Assembly (NCBI GenBank): GCA_964414815.1
Contig: CAYPXY010000003.1
Coordinates: 1-64,000, forward strand
DNA from: Mariniblastus sp964414815
GTDB lineage: Bacteria > Planctomycetota > Planctomycetia > Pirellulales > Pirellulaceae
Reading direction: 5' to 3'
Length of the DNA: 64,000 nucleotides
Under the pieces are notes generated by a model that saw only the letters and a program-made list of their open reading frames with translations, was not told the DNA's origin and made no database searches. The stretch's first letter is position 1; each line of letters starts with the position of its first letter. Of this stretch, positions 1-8,461 are shown piece by piece. A program made the translations under genes and the position numbers.

Positions 1-115
1 GGATGAGGGATGAGGGATGAGGGATGAGGGATGAGGGATGAGGGATGAGGGATGATGAGTTGTGAAAAATTTCACAGAAACACTGGCCGCAGAAAAATGT
101 TGGTTGTTGGTTTTT
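1..115. repeat. GGGATGA heptamer array plus flank (composite repeat, copy 1)
   Basis: Positions 1-56 are a near-perfect tandem array of the heptamer GGGATGA that runs off the left window edge. It is followed at 61-76 by the palindrome TGTGAAAAATTTCACA and then by a CGCAGAAAAAT segment. The same order (array, palindrome, CGCAGAAAAAT) recurs at 36457-36563, and an inverted relative lacking the palindrome lies at 60885-61005. The palindrome fits TGTGA-N6-TCACA, the CRP/FNR-family operator pattern, but its presence inside a repeat makes an operator role uncertain. Confidence 0.85.
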
Positions 116-134
116 AGTTGATAGGGACTGAGCT

Positions 135-2903
135 ATGAAAAGGGCGTTGTCACAAAATAAGTACATGCTCCTTACACCAGTAATGTTTGGTGAAGAGCCC
201 AGTACACCCTCTCCCCTCTCCCCACCTGTGGTGGGGAGAGGGGTCGGGGGTGAGGGGCAAGGCGCGCGCCTACCGCTACCCAACCAGTGCCTGCCAATCA
301 GAAAGATTTTGTGTCTGTATCATACTCAACTCGTGCTTGTTCCCCCCTCACCCCCGGCCCCTCTTCCCGCGAATGCTGCAAGCTTAAGCATTATTTGCAA
401 TTTGCAATTTGCAATTTGCAATTCCCAATTCCCAATCATCATTTTCCAAATTCTGTTTGCACTGTTGCTATCGTTCTCCATCCAATCCAAGACCTTCGCC
501 CGACAGGTCGTCATTGACGGGCGTGTGATTCGAGTGGAAGGCAATGCCCGCGTTGTTCGGCACTTTCCAGCGCATATTGGAGTGATCGACGATGTGGCCA
601 AAGATTCCTCCAGCCAAACCATCGACGCCAACGGAGCCATCCTCAAAACCGATCCCGATCTTGAGGCTTCGCTCGAAACGGCTCAGCGGTTCCGGGACGA
701 TGGCAACTACCGTGTGGCCACGCAAATCTGGCAGGTGTTGCTCGAGCGAAGTGGCGATGCGCTCTATTCCGGGGATGGCGAAACCTATTATTCGCTTGCC
801 CAACAGGTCGAAAATGTGTTGCGGGAACTTCCCCCCGAAGGTTTGGCCACCTACCGCATCAATGCCGATGCTTCTGCGAAAGAAATTCTCGCGCAGGCCA
901 ACGATCCCAACGATATCCAAGCACTCAACCGGATTGTGCAACTTTATTTTCTGAGTTCGCTCGGCGATGAATCGGCCTTTCGATTGGGATGTATTTATCT
1001 GGATCGTTTTGATTTCATCGGTGCCAAACGGTTATTCGAAAAGGTTCTCTATCAGTTTCCTAACTCGAAGATTCCCCGAGAGCAGTTGCTGCTGAGAATC
1101 GCAATGTGTAATTCGTTTCTGGGTCAGGCGATGGCCGCACGCGAAATGTTGGCCGAAGCTGAAAAAATATCCGGTCGCACCCGCTTGATTTCGCAGCTTC
1201 ACGAATCGACCGGAAAAGAACTCGTCAGCTCTGTCGAATCGTCTGAAAAAGGATGGTTCAACTATCTGGGGAGTGAGCACCGTTATGGCGTTATGCCTGC
1301 TCCGCCGGAAGCAATTACGGCTTCCGACTTGGTGGCACACTGGCAGTTCTATGTCCCGCCAGTCGATGCTTACAATGGTTCGGAAGGAGTCGGACGCGTT
1401 GCCGTCGGCGATGTCAGTGTCAATGCTCAGGAAAAATTATCCAACGCTGAAGAAAACCTGCTGTCCAATTGGAGGAAGCAATCCTGGCGTCCCGCCGGGA
1501 ATCTGGTTTTCGATGGCAAGCGAATTTACTTCAAAGCTCCTGCCGATATGACCGCATGGGAGGTTTCCAAAATCGTTCAACATGCCAATACCGATGTCGG
1601 TGGCGAGCATGGCTTAAATCTGGCGGACTGGATCGCTTGGCGAAGTGTTTGGCGAAACGGTTTTAGCATCGACGAAGCCACTCAAATGACGCAGATGATT
1701 CGGCGAAGTTGGGGAGGCGTCAACCCGCGCGGCAATGTCTCCGTCAGCGGGGTTCCCGAATCTGTGTCCGAGGTTCAGTTCTTTTCAGACGAGATTCAGG
1801 CTCAGGTATCGCTTTGCGACGGCATCCTCTATTCGGTGGAAGGTGCCCGTTATGATCGCCAGCGCAAGATCGACCAACGTCGTCAGGCGATCGCATGGAA
1901 TACAACGTATCGGCGCAGTCGAACCAATTTTCTGACCGCCTACGACGCTCATTCAGGCCGCGTTTTGTGGACGCTGCCGAAGCCGGAACCACCCCAGCCC
2001 AAGGCAACCACCGATGAGGTTGCGGAAACGGAACCCATTGTCGACGAAGCCGATTCACCGTTCATCAATGGGGGAGGGTTCATGGCAGCGCCCGTCATGT
2101 ATGGTGAACTGATTATCGTACCGGTCAACAACGCCGGAGCTATTTCCGTTTACGCACTCGATCCGAAACAGGAAGGAAAGACCGTTTGGAAATCGTATCT
2201 GTGCGACGAACCGGAGTCGGGGGCAGAACCGAATTCAACCATCCACGTCTCGATCGACGGGAGTGACTTGTTCGTTTGTCCCGGCATGGGCGCGGTGTTT
2301 GTTCTCGATCCCGCCTCAGGGGTCGTCCGTTTTGCCAAACGCTATCCGCGGATTGGCAAGCCCGATGAATTCACTCGCCGTAGTGGCTGGACGGTGAACC
2401 GGTTGAACTATTCCGGTTGGTCGAATGACGTTGTGATTCCTTACGGCAGGCAGATGATCTGCTTTGCCTCGGATACCGATACCATGATGGCGTTTGACCG
2501 GAACAACGGCGACTTGATCTGGAAGAGTGAAATGAGTCCGGTCGGATACAAGGTGGATTATGTGCTGGGCATCTACAATGATGTGCTGTACGCCGCAGGG
2601 CGTGAAACCGTCATTGCCTATGACTTAAAAGGAGACGGGCGGATGATTTGGGGTGCGGACCAGATGTTTGACAGCAAGCTCTCTCGGGGGCGCGGTGCAT
2701 TAACCGAGAATGGCCTCTATATCCCCGTCGAAAAATCGATCTATCATTTCAGCTTGTCGACCGACTCCCAACCGGGCGATTTGAAAAAGCGGGTGGGAGT
2801 GGATTTGGGCACCGGCGCACCGGTCGGGAATCTGTATTCCGATGGCGAACGGTTCTGGGTCCATGGCGGAAATCGACTGTATATGCTGGAGAATGTGGAG
2901 TGA
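135..2903 (+). CDS. Secreted TPR/PQQ-like beta-propeller protein (N-terminus uncertain)
   Basis: The C-terminal third has PQQ/BamB-like propeller blades, with repeated 'AYDAHSGRVLW', 'VFVLDPASG', 'AFDRNNGDLIWKS' and 'AYDLKGDGRMIW' motifs. The part from about residue 175 to 350 is helical and TPR-like. A hydrophobic stretch near residues 103-116 followed by SKTFARQ resembles a signal peptide, so the mature protein probably begins near residue 122. Everything before that is odd: residues about 25-78 are translated from a GC-rich hairpin repeat and about 83-100 from a TTTGCAA repeat. The ATG at 135 may therefore not be the native start, but no convincing alternative start is visible. The gene overlaps the next by 4 bp (GTGA), suggesting translational coupling. 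The specific role is unknown; a periplasmic scaffold is inferred. Confidence 0.75.
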   Translation: MKRALSQNKYMLLTPVMFGEEPSTPSPLSPPVVGRGVGGEGQGARLPLPNQCLPIRKILCLYHTQLVLVPPSPPAPLPANAASLSIICNLQFAICNSQFPIIIFQILFALLLSFSIQSKTFARQVVIDGRVIRVEGNARVVRHFPAHIGVIDDVAKDSSSQTIDANGAILKTDPDLEASLETAQRFRDDGNYRVATQIWQVLLERSGDALYSGDGETYYSLAQQVENVLRELPPEGLATYRINADASAKEILAQANDPNDIQALNRIVQLYFLSSLGDESAFRLGCIYLDRFDFIGAKRLFEKVLYQFPNSKIPREQLLLRIAMCNSFLGQAMAAREMLAEAEKISGRTRLISQLHESTGKELVSSVESSEKGWFNYLGSEHRYGVMPAPPEAITASDLVAHWQFYVPPVDAYNGSEGVGRVAVGDVSVNAQEKLSNAEENLLSNWRKQSWRPAGNLVFDGKRIYFKAPADMTAWEVSKIVQHANTDVGGEHGLNLADWIAWRSVWRNGFSIDEATQMTQMIRRSWGGVNPRGNVSVSGVPESVSEVQFFSDEIQAQVSLCDGILYSVEGARYDRQRKIDQRRQAIAWNTTYRRSRTNFLTAYDAHSGRVLWTLPKPEPPQPKATTDEVAETEPIVDEADSPFINGGGFMAAPVMYGELIIVPVNNAGAISVYALDPKQEGKTVWKSYLCDEPESGAEPNSTIHVSIDGSDLFVCPGMGAVFVLDPASGVVRFAKRYPRIGKPDEFTRRSGWTVNRLNYSGWSNDVVIPYGRQMICFASDTDTMMAFDRNNGDLIWKSEMSPVGYKVDYVLGIYNDVLYAAGRETVIAYDLKGDGRMIWGADQMFDSKLSRGRGALTENGLYIPVEKSIYHFSLSTDSQPGDLKKRVGVDLGTGAPVGNLYSDGERFWVHGGNRLYMLENVE
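207..370. repeat. GC-rich inverted repeat (CCCTCTCCCC...GGGGAGAGGG), copy 1
   Basis: A hairpin of CCCTCTCCCC / GGGGAGAGGG arms (207-240) continues into GTCGGGGGTGAGGGG. A complementary CCCCCTCACCCCCGGCCCCT arm follows at about 342-362. The same nested inverted arrangement is present at 36639-36795 in an intergenic gap. Here it lies inside the predicted 5' coding region of the PQQ protein. Confidence 0.8.
380..440. repeat. TTTGCAA short tandem repeat, copy 1
   Basis: This is a run of ATTTGCA heptamers followed by ATTCCCA heptamers, just upstream of the apparent signal peptide of the PQQ protein. A related run in the opposite orientation lies at 15157-15200, also immediately upstream of a signal peptide. 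In each case the repeat is read in frame as a leucine/cysteine/asparagine-rich peptide. Confidence 0.8.
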
Positions 2904-5431
2904 GCAGTCTGGATTGGCTAACAGGAAACGACCCCACGAAAGCTGGCTCGCCGAAGCTGGTCTGGGCGAATTTTCCCGAATCTTGGGGAGTGTTCGTATT
3001 GCTGGCGGCGGTGGCAGCAATTGTCTATGGCGTGTTTTGGCTGTACCGACGTGAAATCAATACTTGCCCGCCAGCCCTGAAAATGGTGTTGGCCGTGTTG
3101 AGGCTGGGTGTGCTGCTGTTGCTGTTGATTTTATTTCTCAAGCCGTCGGTTTTTTATCAACAAGTCAACGAAACGAAACCCGTTGTCGCTCTGCTGCGTG
3201 ATCGGTCGCTATCCATGGACCGTGGCGATCGCTACCGTGAGCAGGATCAGGCCGACAAGCTTGCTAGAATTTCGGGCCTCGATCCGAATCGGATCGCCTC
3301 AAGTGAACATCGTCGATCTGAAATCGTCAATCGAATTTTCGAACGCCAGCCTGACATCGTCCATCAGATGCGCGACCGAGGATCGATTCGCATCGTCGAC
3401 TTCGCCGATGGCAATCAATCCGTGGCTCTGATCTCTGCAACCCATAACGACCCCTCATCGACCACCGACCAGCGATCATCAACCGACACCGATCCACCAT
3501 CTGCGGACAACCCACCGCCGGTGTCCGCACCTCCGCTCATTGCCGACGGTCTCGGGACGGACATCTGGCTGGCGCTCAAAGAAACGCTTGATGATTCATC
3601 GCGAGTGTCCAGCGTTGTTCTGATTACGGATGGCCAGCACAACGGTACTCAAGACCCGCTTGAACTGGCTCGCAAGGCTGCTTCGCTGGACAAACCGATC
3701 TTTGTGATTGGCGTGGGTGACCCGCACCCGCCGAGAAACCTTTCGGTGAACGAAGTCTTCACTCGCGACCGGGCCTATCCCGATGAGCCGTTCGAGATCG
3801 AAGCTGTCCTTCAGTCCAGCCAGGTTGGAGAGTTGGGCATGCCGGATCAGGTCAACGTGCAACTGATCCAGCAACGGGTTGATGATCGAACCCGCGAACT
3901 GGGCGAACCCGAATCCGTTGCCACGAAATCCGTCCCGCTCCCGGCGGCAGGTGGACGAACACGCGTTGACTTTGAACACGTGATGAATCGACCGGGAAGT
4001 TACGTCTACTCCATTGCGGTCGATCCGGTCGAACATGAAACGGAAACGGCCGACAATCAAAAGTCAGCACCTGAAATGCAGGTCGTTGACGAGAAGATTC
4101 GGGTATTGTTGATTTCGGGTCTGCCGAGTTGGGACTATCAGCACTTGCAACGACTGCTGCAGCGCGATCCGTCCATCTCGCTCAGTTGCTGGTTGCAGTC
4201 GATGGATGAGTCTCGGCCGCAGGAAGGCGACGATCCGATCAATCGCCTGCCTCGATCGATGGAAGAGCTGGGGAAGTACAATATCGTGATGTTGCTCGAT
4301 CCAAACCCGGAGGAGTTTGATCGGCAGTGGATGGAACTGTTGCAAACTTTCTGCCGCCAAAAAGCGGGCGGGGTGCTGTACATGGCGGGTCCGCATTTCT
4401 CCAGCGAGTTTGTGACGATGAATCGGCTGACGGGAATTCGCGAAATGCTCCCGGTTCGTATTGGCAATGACGAGTTTATCAGTTCCATTGAGGCGCTGAC
4501 CGACGTACGCGACAGTACCGGAGGAAAAATGTTGCCGGTGGCCCATCATCTAAATCATCCGGTGATGAGCTTCCGCAACGACGACGCCCAGAATCAGAAA
4601 ATCTGGTCGTTAATGCCGGGGACGATCTGGAGTTTTCCAACCCTTGATGCGAAACCGACATCGCATGTATTGCTCGAACGCGGCGATCAGGTCAATGCGG
4701 AAGGGAATCCACCGTTAATGGTGGCCGGCCGATTCGGTGCGGGAACCGTTTTATATATGGGTTTTCAAGGAGCGTGGCGTTGGCGGTCGGTCGGCGTGCA
4801 GGCGCAGTACTACGACCGGTTCTGGATTCAGGTGGTACGGTTTCTCGTCGAGACGCGATCGTTGCAAGGGTCACGGCGCGGTGTTCTGGATCTGGAAAAG
4901 ACCGAGTTCGAGCTGGGAAATCGAATCAACCTGATGGGGCGAGTGCTCGATGCCCAGTTTAAGCCGCTGGTCAAGGATGAAATTCAGGCTGTGATTCGAT
5001 CTGGAGACGGGCGACTGCAACAAATTGCAATGAAGCGGGTACCACAGCAAGAAGGCCGCTACGAAGGCTCGTTCATCGCCCAGCGAACGGGAAACTACAT
5101 CGCGACGATCGAACTTGACGGCGACGACGATACATCGATCGAGCCCGTCTCGTTTCGTATCGTGACGCCGAGCGCCGAGTCCGATTCGTTTTGGCTCAAT
5201 GAGGCGCTGTTAAGGGAGATTGCAAAGCTGTCGGGTGGAAAATATTATCGGCTGGAGGAAATCGCTGCGATGCCGGCAGATATCCCATCGATCACCACAC
5301 GCGCCGAGTTCAACGGGCCGCCGGAACCTCTGTGGGATGTGAACCCGACGTTGCGTTGGCTGGTGTGGTTTTTGCCCGTTATTTTGTTGACAATAGAATG
5401 GGCCATCCGAAAATGGAAGAAGTTGCTATAA
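2900..5431 (+). CDS. VWA-domain membrane protein with glutamine-amidotransferase-like region
   Basis: Two N-terminal membrane segments (about residues 28-47 and 62-82) are followed by a von Willebrand A domain with the MIDAS-like motif DRSLS at 101-105 and 'VVLITDGQHNG' further on. The region around 395-620 resembles the class I glutamine-amidotransferase-like fold found in planctomycete VWA proteins, and a last membrane helix sits at about 818-840. Translation starts at GTG 2900, overlapping the upstream stop by 4 bp. BatA-like VWA proteins usually lie next to MoxR ATPase and DUF58 genes; those would have to be left of the window. The DUF4175-like protein downstream fits this type of locus. 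A role in envelope integrity or in assembly of another complex is inferred. Confidence 0.85.
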   Translation: MSSLDWLTGNDPTKAGSPKLVWANFPESWGVFVLLAAVAAIVYGVFWLYRREINTCPPALKMVLAVLRLGVLLLLLILFLKPSVFYQQVNETKPVVALLRDRSLSMDRGDRYREQDQADKLARISGLDPNRIASSEHRRSEIVNRIFERQPDIVHQMRDRGSIRIVDFADGNQSVALISATHNDPSSTTDQRSSTDTDPPSADNPPPVSAPPLIADGLGTDIWLALKETLDDSSRVSSVVLITDGQHNGTQDPLELARKAASLDKPIFVIGVGDPHPPRNLSVNEVFTRDRAYPDEPFEIEAVLQSSQVGELGMPDQVNVQLIQQRVDDRTRELGEPESVATKSVPLPAAGGRTRVDFEHVMNRPGSYVYSIAVDPVEHETETADNQKSAPEMQVVDEKIRVLLISGLPSWDYQHLQRLLQRDPSISLSCWLQSMDESRPQEGDDPINRLPRSMEELGKYNIVMLLDPNPEEFDRQWMELLQTFCRQKAGGVLYMAGPHFSSEFVTMNRLTGIREMLPVRIGNDEFISSIEALTDVRDSTGGKMLPVAHHLNHPVMSFRNDDAQNQKIWSLMPGTIWSFPTLDAKPTSHVLLERGDQVNAEGNPPLMVAGRFGAGTVLYMGFQGAWRWRSVGVQAQYYDRFWIQVVRFLVETRSLQGSRRGVLDLEKTEFELGNRINLMGRVLDAQFKPLVKDEIQAVIRSGDGRLQQIAMKRVPQQEGRYEGSFIAQRTGNYIATIELDGDDDTSIEPVSFRIVTPSAESDSFWLNEALLREIAKLSGGKYYRLEEIAAMPADIPSITTRAEFNGPPEPLWDVNPTLRWLVWFLPVILLTIEWAIRKWKKLL

Positions 5432-5501
5432 GATAGGCTGGCAATGGTTGGCCGTGTTCGTTGTTGCGTAAGGATAGATTACTCATTATTGAGGCACCCA
5501 C

Positions 5502-6071
5502 ATGATTCACAAGATTAACACTGACGCACTGCATTTGACATTGGCAGAGTACGATTCGATGGTGCAACGCGGGGCATTTGAGGATCTGAACCGAAAAATT
5601 GAACTGATCTATGGAGAGTTAGTCGAAGTGCCCCCCCCTGGCCCCATTCATGACTACCTGATTACTTACCTGAATAATTGGTCAGCAAGAACGATCGATC
5701 CCGAAGCAACACTTGTCACGTCCCAAACAGGTCTGGATCTGCCCGAACAATCCAGTCGCCCTCAACCGGATTTGATGTGGATTCGAGTAGCCAACTATCG
5801 CGCTCATTACCCGCGAGCCGAAGACGTGCAATTGGCAATCGAAGTCGCCTATAGTTCACTGCTCAAGGATATGGATACCAAGGGACGTTTGTACGCCGAA
5901 GCCGGAATCGTTGAATACTGGGTCGTCGATGCCGAGGCCAATTGCATTCATGTCCATCGCCAGCCCAAGGGTGGCCGTTATCAGGAGCGATTTGTCGTTA
6001 CCACTCCCGGCCAGCTCGCGCCGCTGGCCCAACACTCCAAACCGCTCGATCTCGAACCCTTGTTCAGTTGA
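5502..6071 (+). CDS. Uma2 family (DUF820) putative endonuclease
   Basis: This 189-residue protein has the DUF820/Uma2 restriction-endonuclease-like fold. Visible motifs are 'QPDLMWI', then 'LAIEVAYSS', then 'KGRLYAEAGIVEYWVVD', matching the usual order of acidic and lysine residues of the PD-(D/E)XK-type core. The length is normal for the family, which is expanded in cyanobacteria and planctomycetes and lacks a well-established biological role. It sits between two membrane-protein genes with 70 and 24 bp gaps, which looks like an unrelated insertion into the train. Function beyond a possible nuclease fold is not known. Confidence 0.9.
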   Translation: MIHKINTDALHLTLAEYDSMVQRGAFEDLNRKIELIYGELVEVPPPGPIHDYLITYLNNWSARTIDPEATLVTSQTGLDLPEQSSRPQPDLMWIRVANYRAHYPRAEDVQLAIEVAYSSLLKDMDTKGRLYAEAGIVEYWVVDAEANCIHVHRQPKGGRYQERFVVTTPGQLAPLAQHSKPLDLEPLFS

Positions 6072-6095
6072 AACAATGGAATACGGCTGCATTTC

Positions 6096-8315
6096 ATGAA
6101 CCCTATCCAACAAAAACTATTTGAACTTCGCACGCGCCTTTCCCGGTGGTTGATTGTGCATGGGTTGGGACGATGGGTGATGACAGGGTTGCTGGTGATC
6201 GGAGCCAGCATTCTGCTGGACCGCGTGTTCAAGATGGACTTTGCTCAGCGATCAATCGTTCTGGTCGTAATGATTGGGACTGCCGTTGCTTATTTCTACT
6301 GGCTGGTGATTCGGCCGCTGCTCAGAAGAGCCAACGATGATTCTTTGATTCTGGAAGTCGAACGAAAGAACCCGCAGCTAAGGGAGAATCTGATTTCAAG
6401 CTGGCAACTGGGCCATCAAGTAGAAAGCGGCGAACTGGCTCTGTCGGGAGCTTCGGAGTCGCTGGCGGCTGCAACGATTGAAACAGGACTGGCCAAAGCC
6501 CGTGAAATCGATTTTTCGCAAGCACTCGATCTGAGTGAACATCGCAAGGATTGGATGCTGCTGTTGACGGGATTGCTGGCGTCGATGGGGCTGGCGCTCG
6601 GAATCTGGCAAACTGATTTTCTCCAGACGTGGTTTCGCCGAAATGTGTTGCTGACCAATGATAGCTGGCCGCAATCGACCTATCTAAAGATCGAGGGTGC
6701 CGTCGATGGCCGACTTGCTATCCCTCGCGGAGCCGATCATCGGCAACTTGTTTTTGTAACCGAAGACAGTTCAGTGAAAGATGTCAAAGTGACTCTCGAA
6801 ATGGAAACGTCGGGCGGTCGTACCTTGCAGCAGATGAAGCCGACCGGAAAACTCGAGGGTCGGGAACATGCGTCCGTGCTGTACAATGTCTCGACCCGGT
6901 TTCGGTTTCGGGCCAGTGGCGGCGATGACGTAACCGAGTGGGTGGAAGTGGATTTGGTCGAACCGCCGGTGGTTGTCGATTTGAATTTGCGGGCGACTTT
7001 GCCGGAATATACAGGCGTCACGGAAGTTGAACTGGCCGGTAGCGGTCCCCATGCCGTGCTGGGCGGCAGCACCCTGAACATTGAAATCTCGACGAACAAG
7101 CCGTTGCGCTCCGCCACGCTTAAGCGAGGTGCTTCGGCAGACGTTTATGAAGAGATTGCGTTCCAGTCATTGAACTCAGCTGATGATGAACGCTATGGAT
7201 TGACGTTGAACCCGGATCAGTTACTCGGAGGCGATTATGGGATTCATCTCGTTGACGAAACCGGGTTGGAAAACCTTCGGCCGACCAAGTTCACCATGAC
7301 GATCAAGAACGATCAGCCGCCGCAAGTGCGCGCCAGCTTGCTGGGCATCAGCGGCTTGGTTGTTCCCCGCGCGCGATTGCCGGTCTCGTATCACGCGGTG
7401 GATGAATACGGTTTGGCCAGTTTGTTATTTGATGCTCAGTGGGTCGATGTTGAAGCCAATGAATCGAGTCAGGCCGAACCGCAAGCGGCCAACATTCCGA
7501 TCGTGACGCTCGGCAAAGATATCGAAGCGAACCCGATCAAGGAAGTCAGTGACGTTCAGGTACTCGATCTGGAATCGTTGAAGTTGACGCCCGGTATGAG
7601 TTTCCGGTTTTCAGTGGCGGCAGAGGACATTTGCCCCAATCCGGCCGGAATAGGAAACTCGCAGCAGTTTTTATTGCGGGTGGTGACCAATGAGGAGCTC
7701 CGTGGGGACTTGTTGCGTCGCGAAATCGAACAGCGGAAGGCTTTTGAGCAGGCTTACGAAAAACAGATGGAGCTTGCATCGGAATTGCAGATCGTTACCG
7801 TCAAACCGCGTGAACCGAGCCAGACGGAACTGCAGTATCGTGCTCAGCGCGAAGCAGACATGATCGGACTGATTCGAAACCAGAAAGCGATTGGTACCTC
7901 CATCGCTCAGGTGGCCGATCGGTTCGAGGAGTTTCTGGTTGAAATCAAGAACAACCGGCTCGATGAAGCGGAGAACGAGCTTTTTCCCGGCCAAACCATC
8001 GAAAGTCGTTTTGACGGAAAGATCATTCAGCCCATTCGGCGACTCGATGCAGAACTGATTTCGCTGGCCGCTCGTCACATGGACCAGTGCCGCATGGTGG
8101 TGTCGCAGGATTCGGAGCTTTACGGAGTCGCCGAGCAGGCGGCCCTGGTACATCAGCAAATTCTCGAGGAAATGAAGAAAATCATGAGTGCCATGAGCGA
8201 TTCCGAGAACTTTCAGGAAGTGATCAACGATTTGCTCCGAATCAAAGACGATTCTTCGGGGTTAAAGAAAGAGATCGAAAAGAAAACACGATCCAAAGAT
8301 ATTTTTGACGAGTGA
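6096..8315 (+). CDS. DUF4175-like membrane protein with C-terminal coiled coil
   Basis: The 739-residue protein begins with two hydrophobic segments (about 18-40 and 50-72) and has a third at about 150-170. A long extracytoplasmic beta-rich region (about 190-530) follows, and the last 200 residues are charged and strongly helical. The membrane-hairpin start plus long helical tail resembles the DUF4175 family often found beside VWA/BatA-like genes. The next gene product is also coiled-coil, so the two could interact; this is inference. No catalytic motif is recognised. Confidence 0.75.
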   Translation: MNPIQQKLFELRTRLSRWLIVHGLGRWVMTGLLVIGASILLDRVFKMDFAQRSIVLVVMIGTAVAYFYWLVIRPLLRRANDDSLILEVERKNPQLRENLISSWQLGHQVESGELALSGASESLAAATIETGLAKAREIDFSQALDLSEHRKDWMLLLTGLLASMGLALGIWQTDFLQTWFRRNVLLTNDSWPQSTYLKIEGAVDGRLAIPRGADHRQLVFVTEDSSVKDVKVTLEMETSGGRTLQQMKPTGKLEGREHASVLYNVSTRFRFRASGGDDVTEWVEVDLVEPPVVVDLNLRATLPEYTGVTEVELAGSGPHAVLGGSTLNIEISTNKPLRSATLKRGASADVYEEIAFQSLNSADDERYGLTLNPDQLLGGDYGIHLVDETGLENLRPTKFTMTIKNDQPPQVRASLLGISGLVVPRARLPVSYHAVDEYGLASLLFDAQWVDVEANESSQAEPQAANIPIVTLGKDIEANPIKEVSDVQVLDLESLKLTPGMSFRFSVAAEDICPNPAGIGNSQQFLLRVVTNEELRGDLLRREIEQRKAFEQAYEKQMELASELQIVTVKPREPSQTELQYRAQREADMIGLIRNQKAIGTSIAQVADRFEEFLVEIKNNRLDEAENELFPGQTIESRFDGKIIQPIRRLDAELISLAARHMDQCRMVVSQDSELYGVAEQAALVHQQILEEMKKIMSAMSDSENFQEVINDLLRIKDDSSGLKKEIEKKTRSKDIFDE

Positions 8316-8461
8316 GCCACCTGAAAACTCGCTGCTCCACATAAAATGTAGGGATTAGGTCAGGGGGTGGTGGACGAGCAGAAAGATTAGCAATGTTACA
8401 TCAGCTTACGTAGGGTGTGTGCAGCGGTCGCCCTGGCCTCTGCAATTATAAGGAACTTAAA

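Noticed and set aside
34..76. TGTGAAAAATTTCACA at 61-76 as an operator for the first gene.
   Set aside because: It is part of a dispersed repeat also present at 36496-36511, so its presence here is not independent evidence of regulation; kept only as an observation.
468..941. Minus-strand frame opposite the first PQQ gene.
   Set aside because: It overlaps the stronger plus-strand frame and shows no recognisable motif or start signal.
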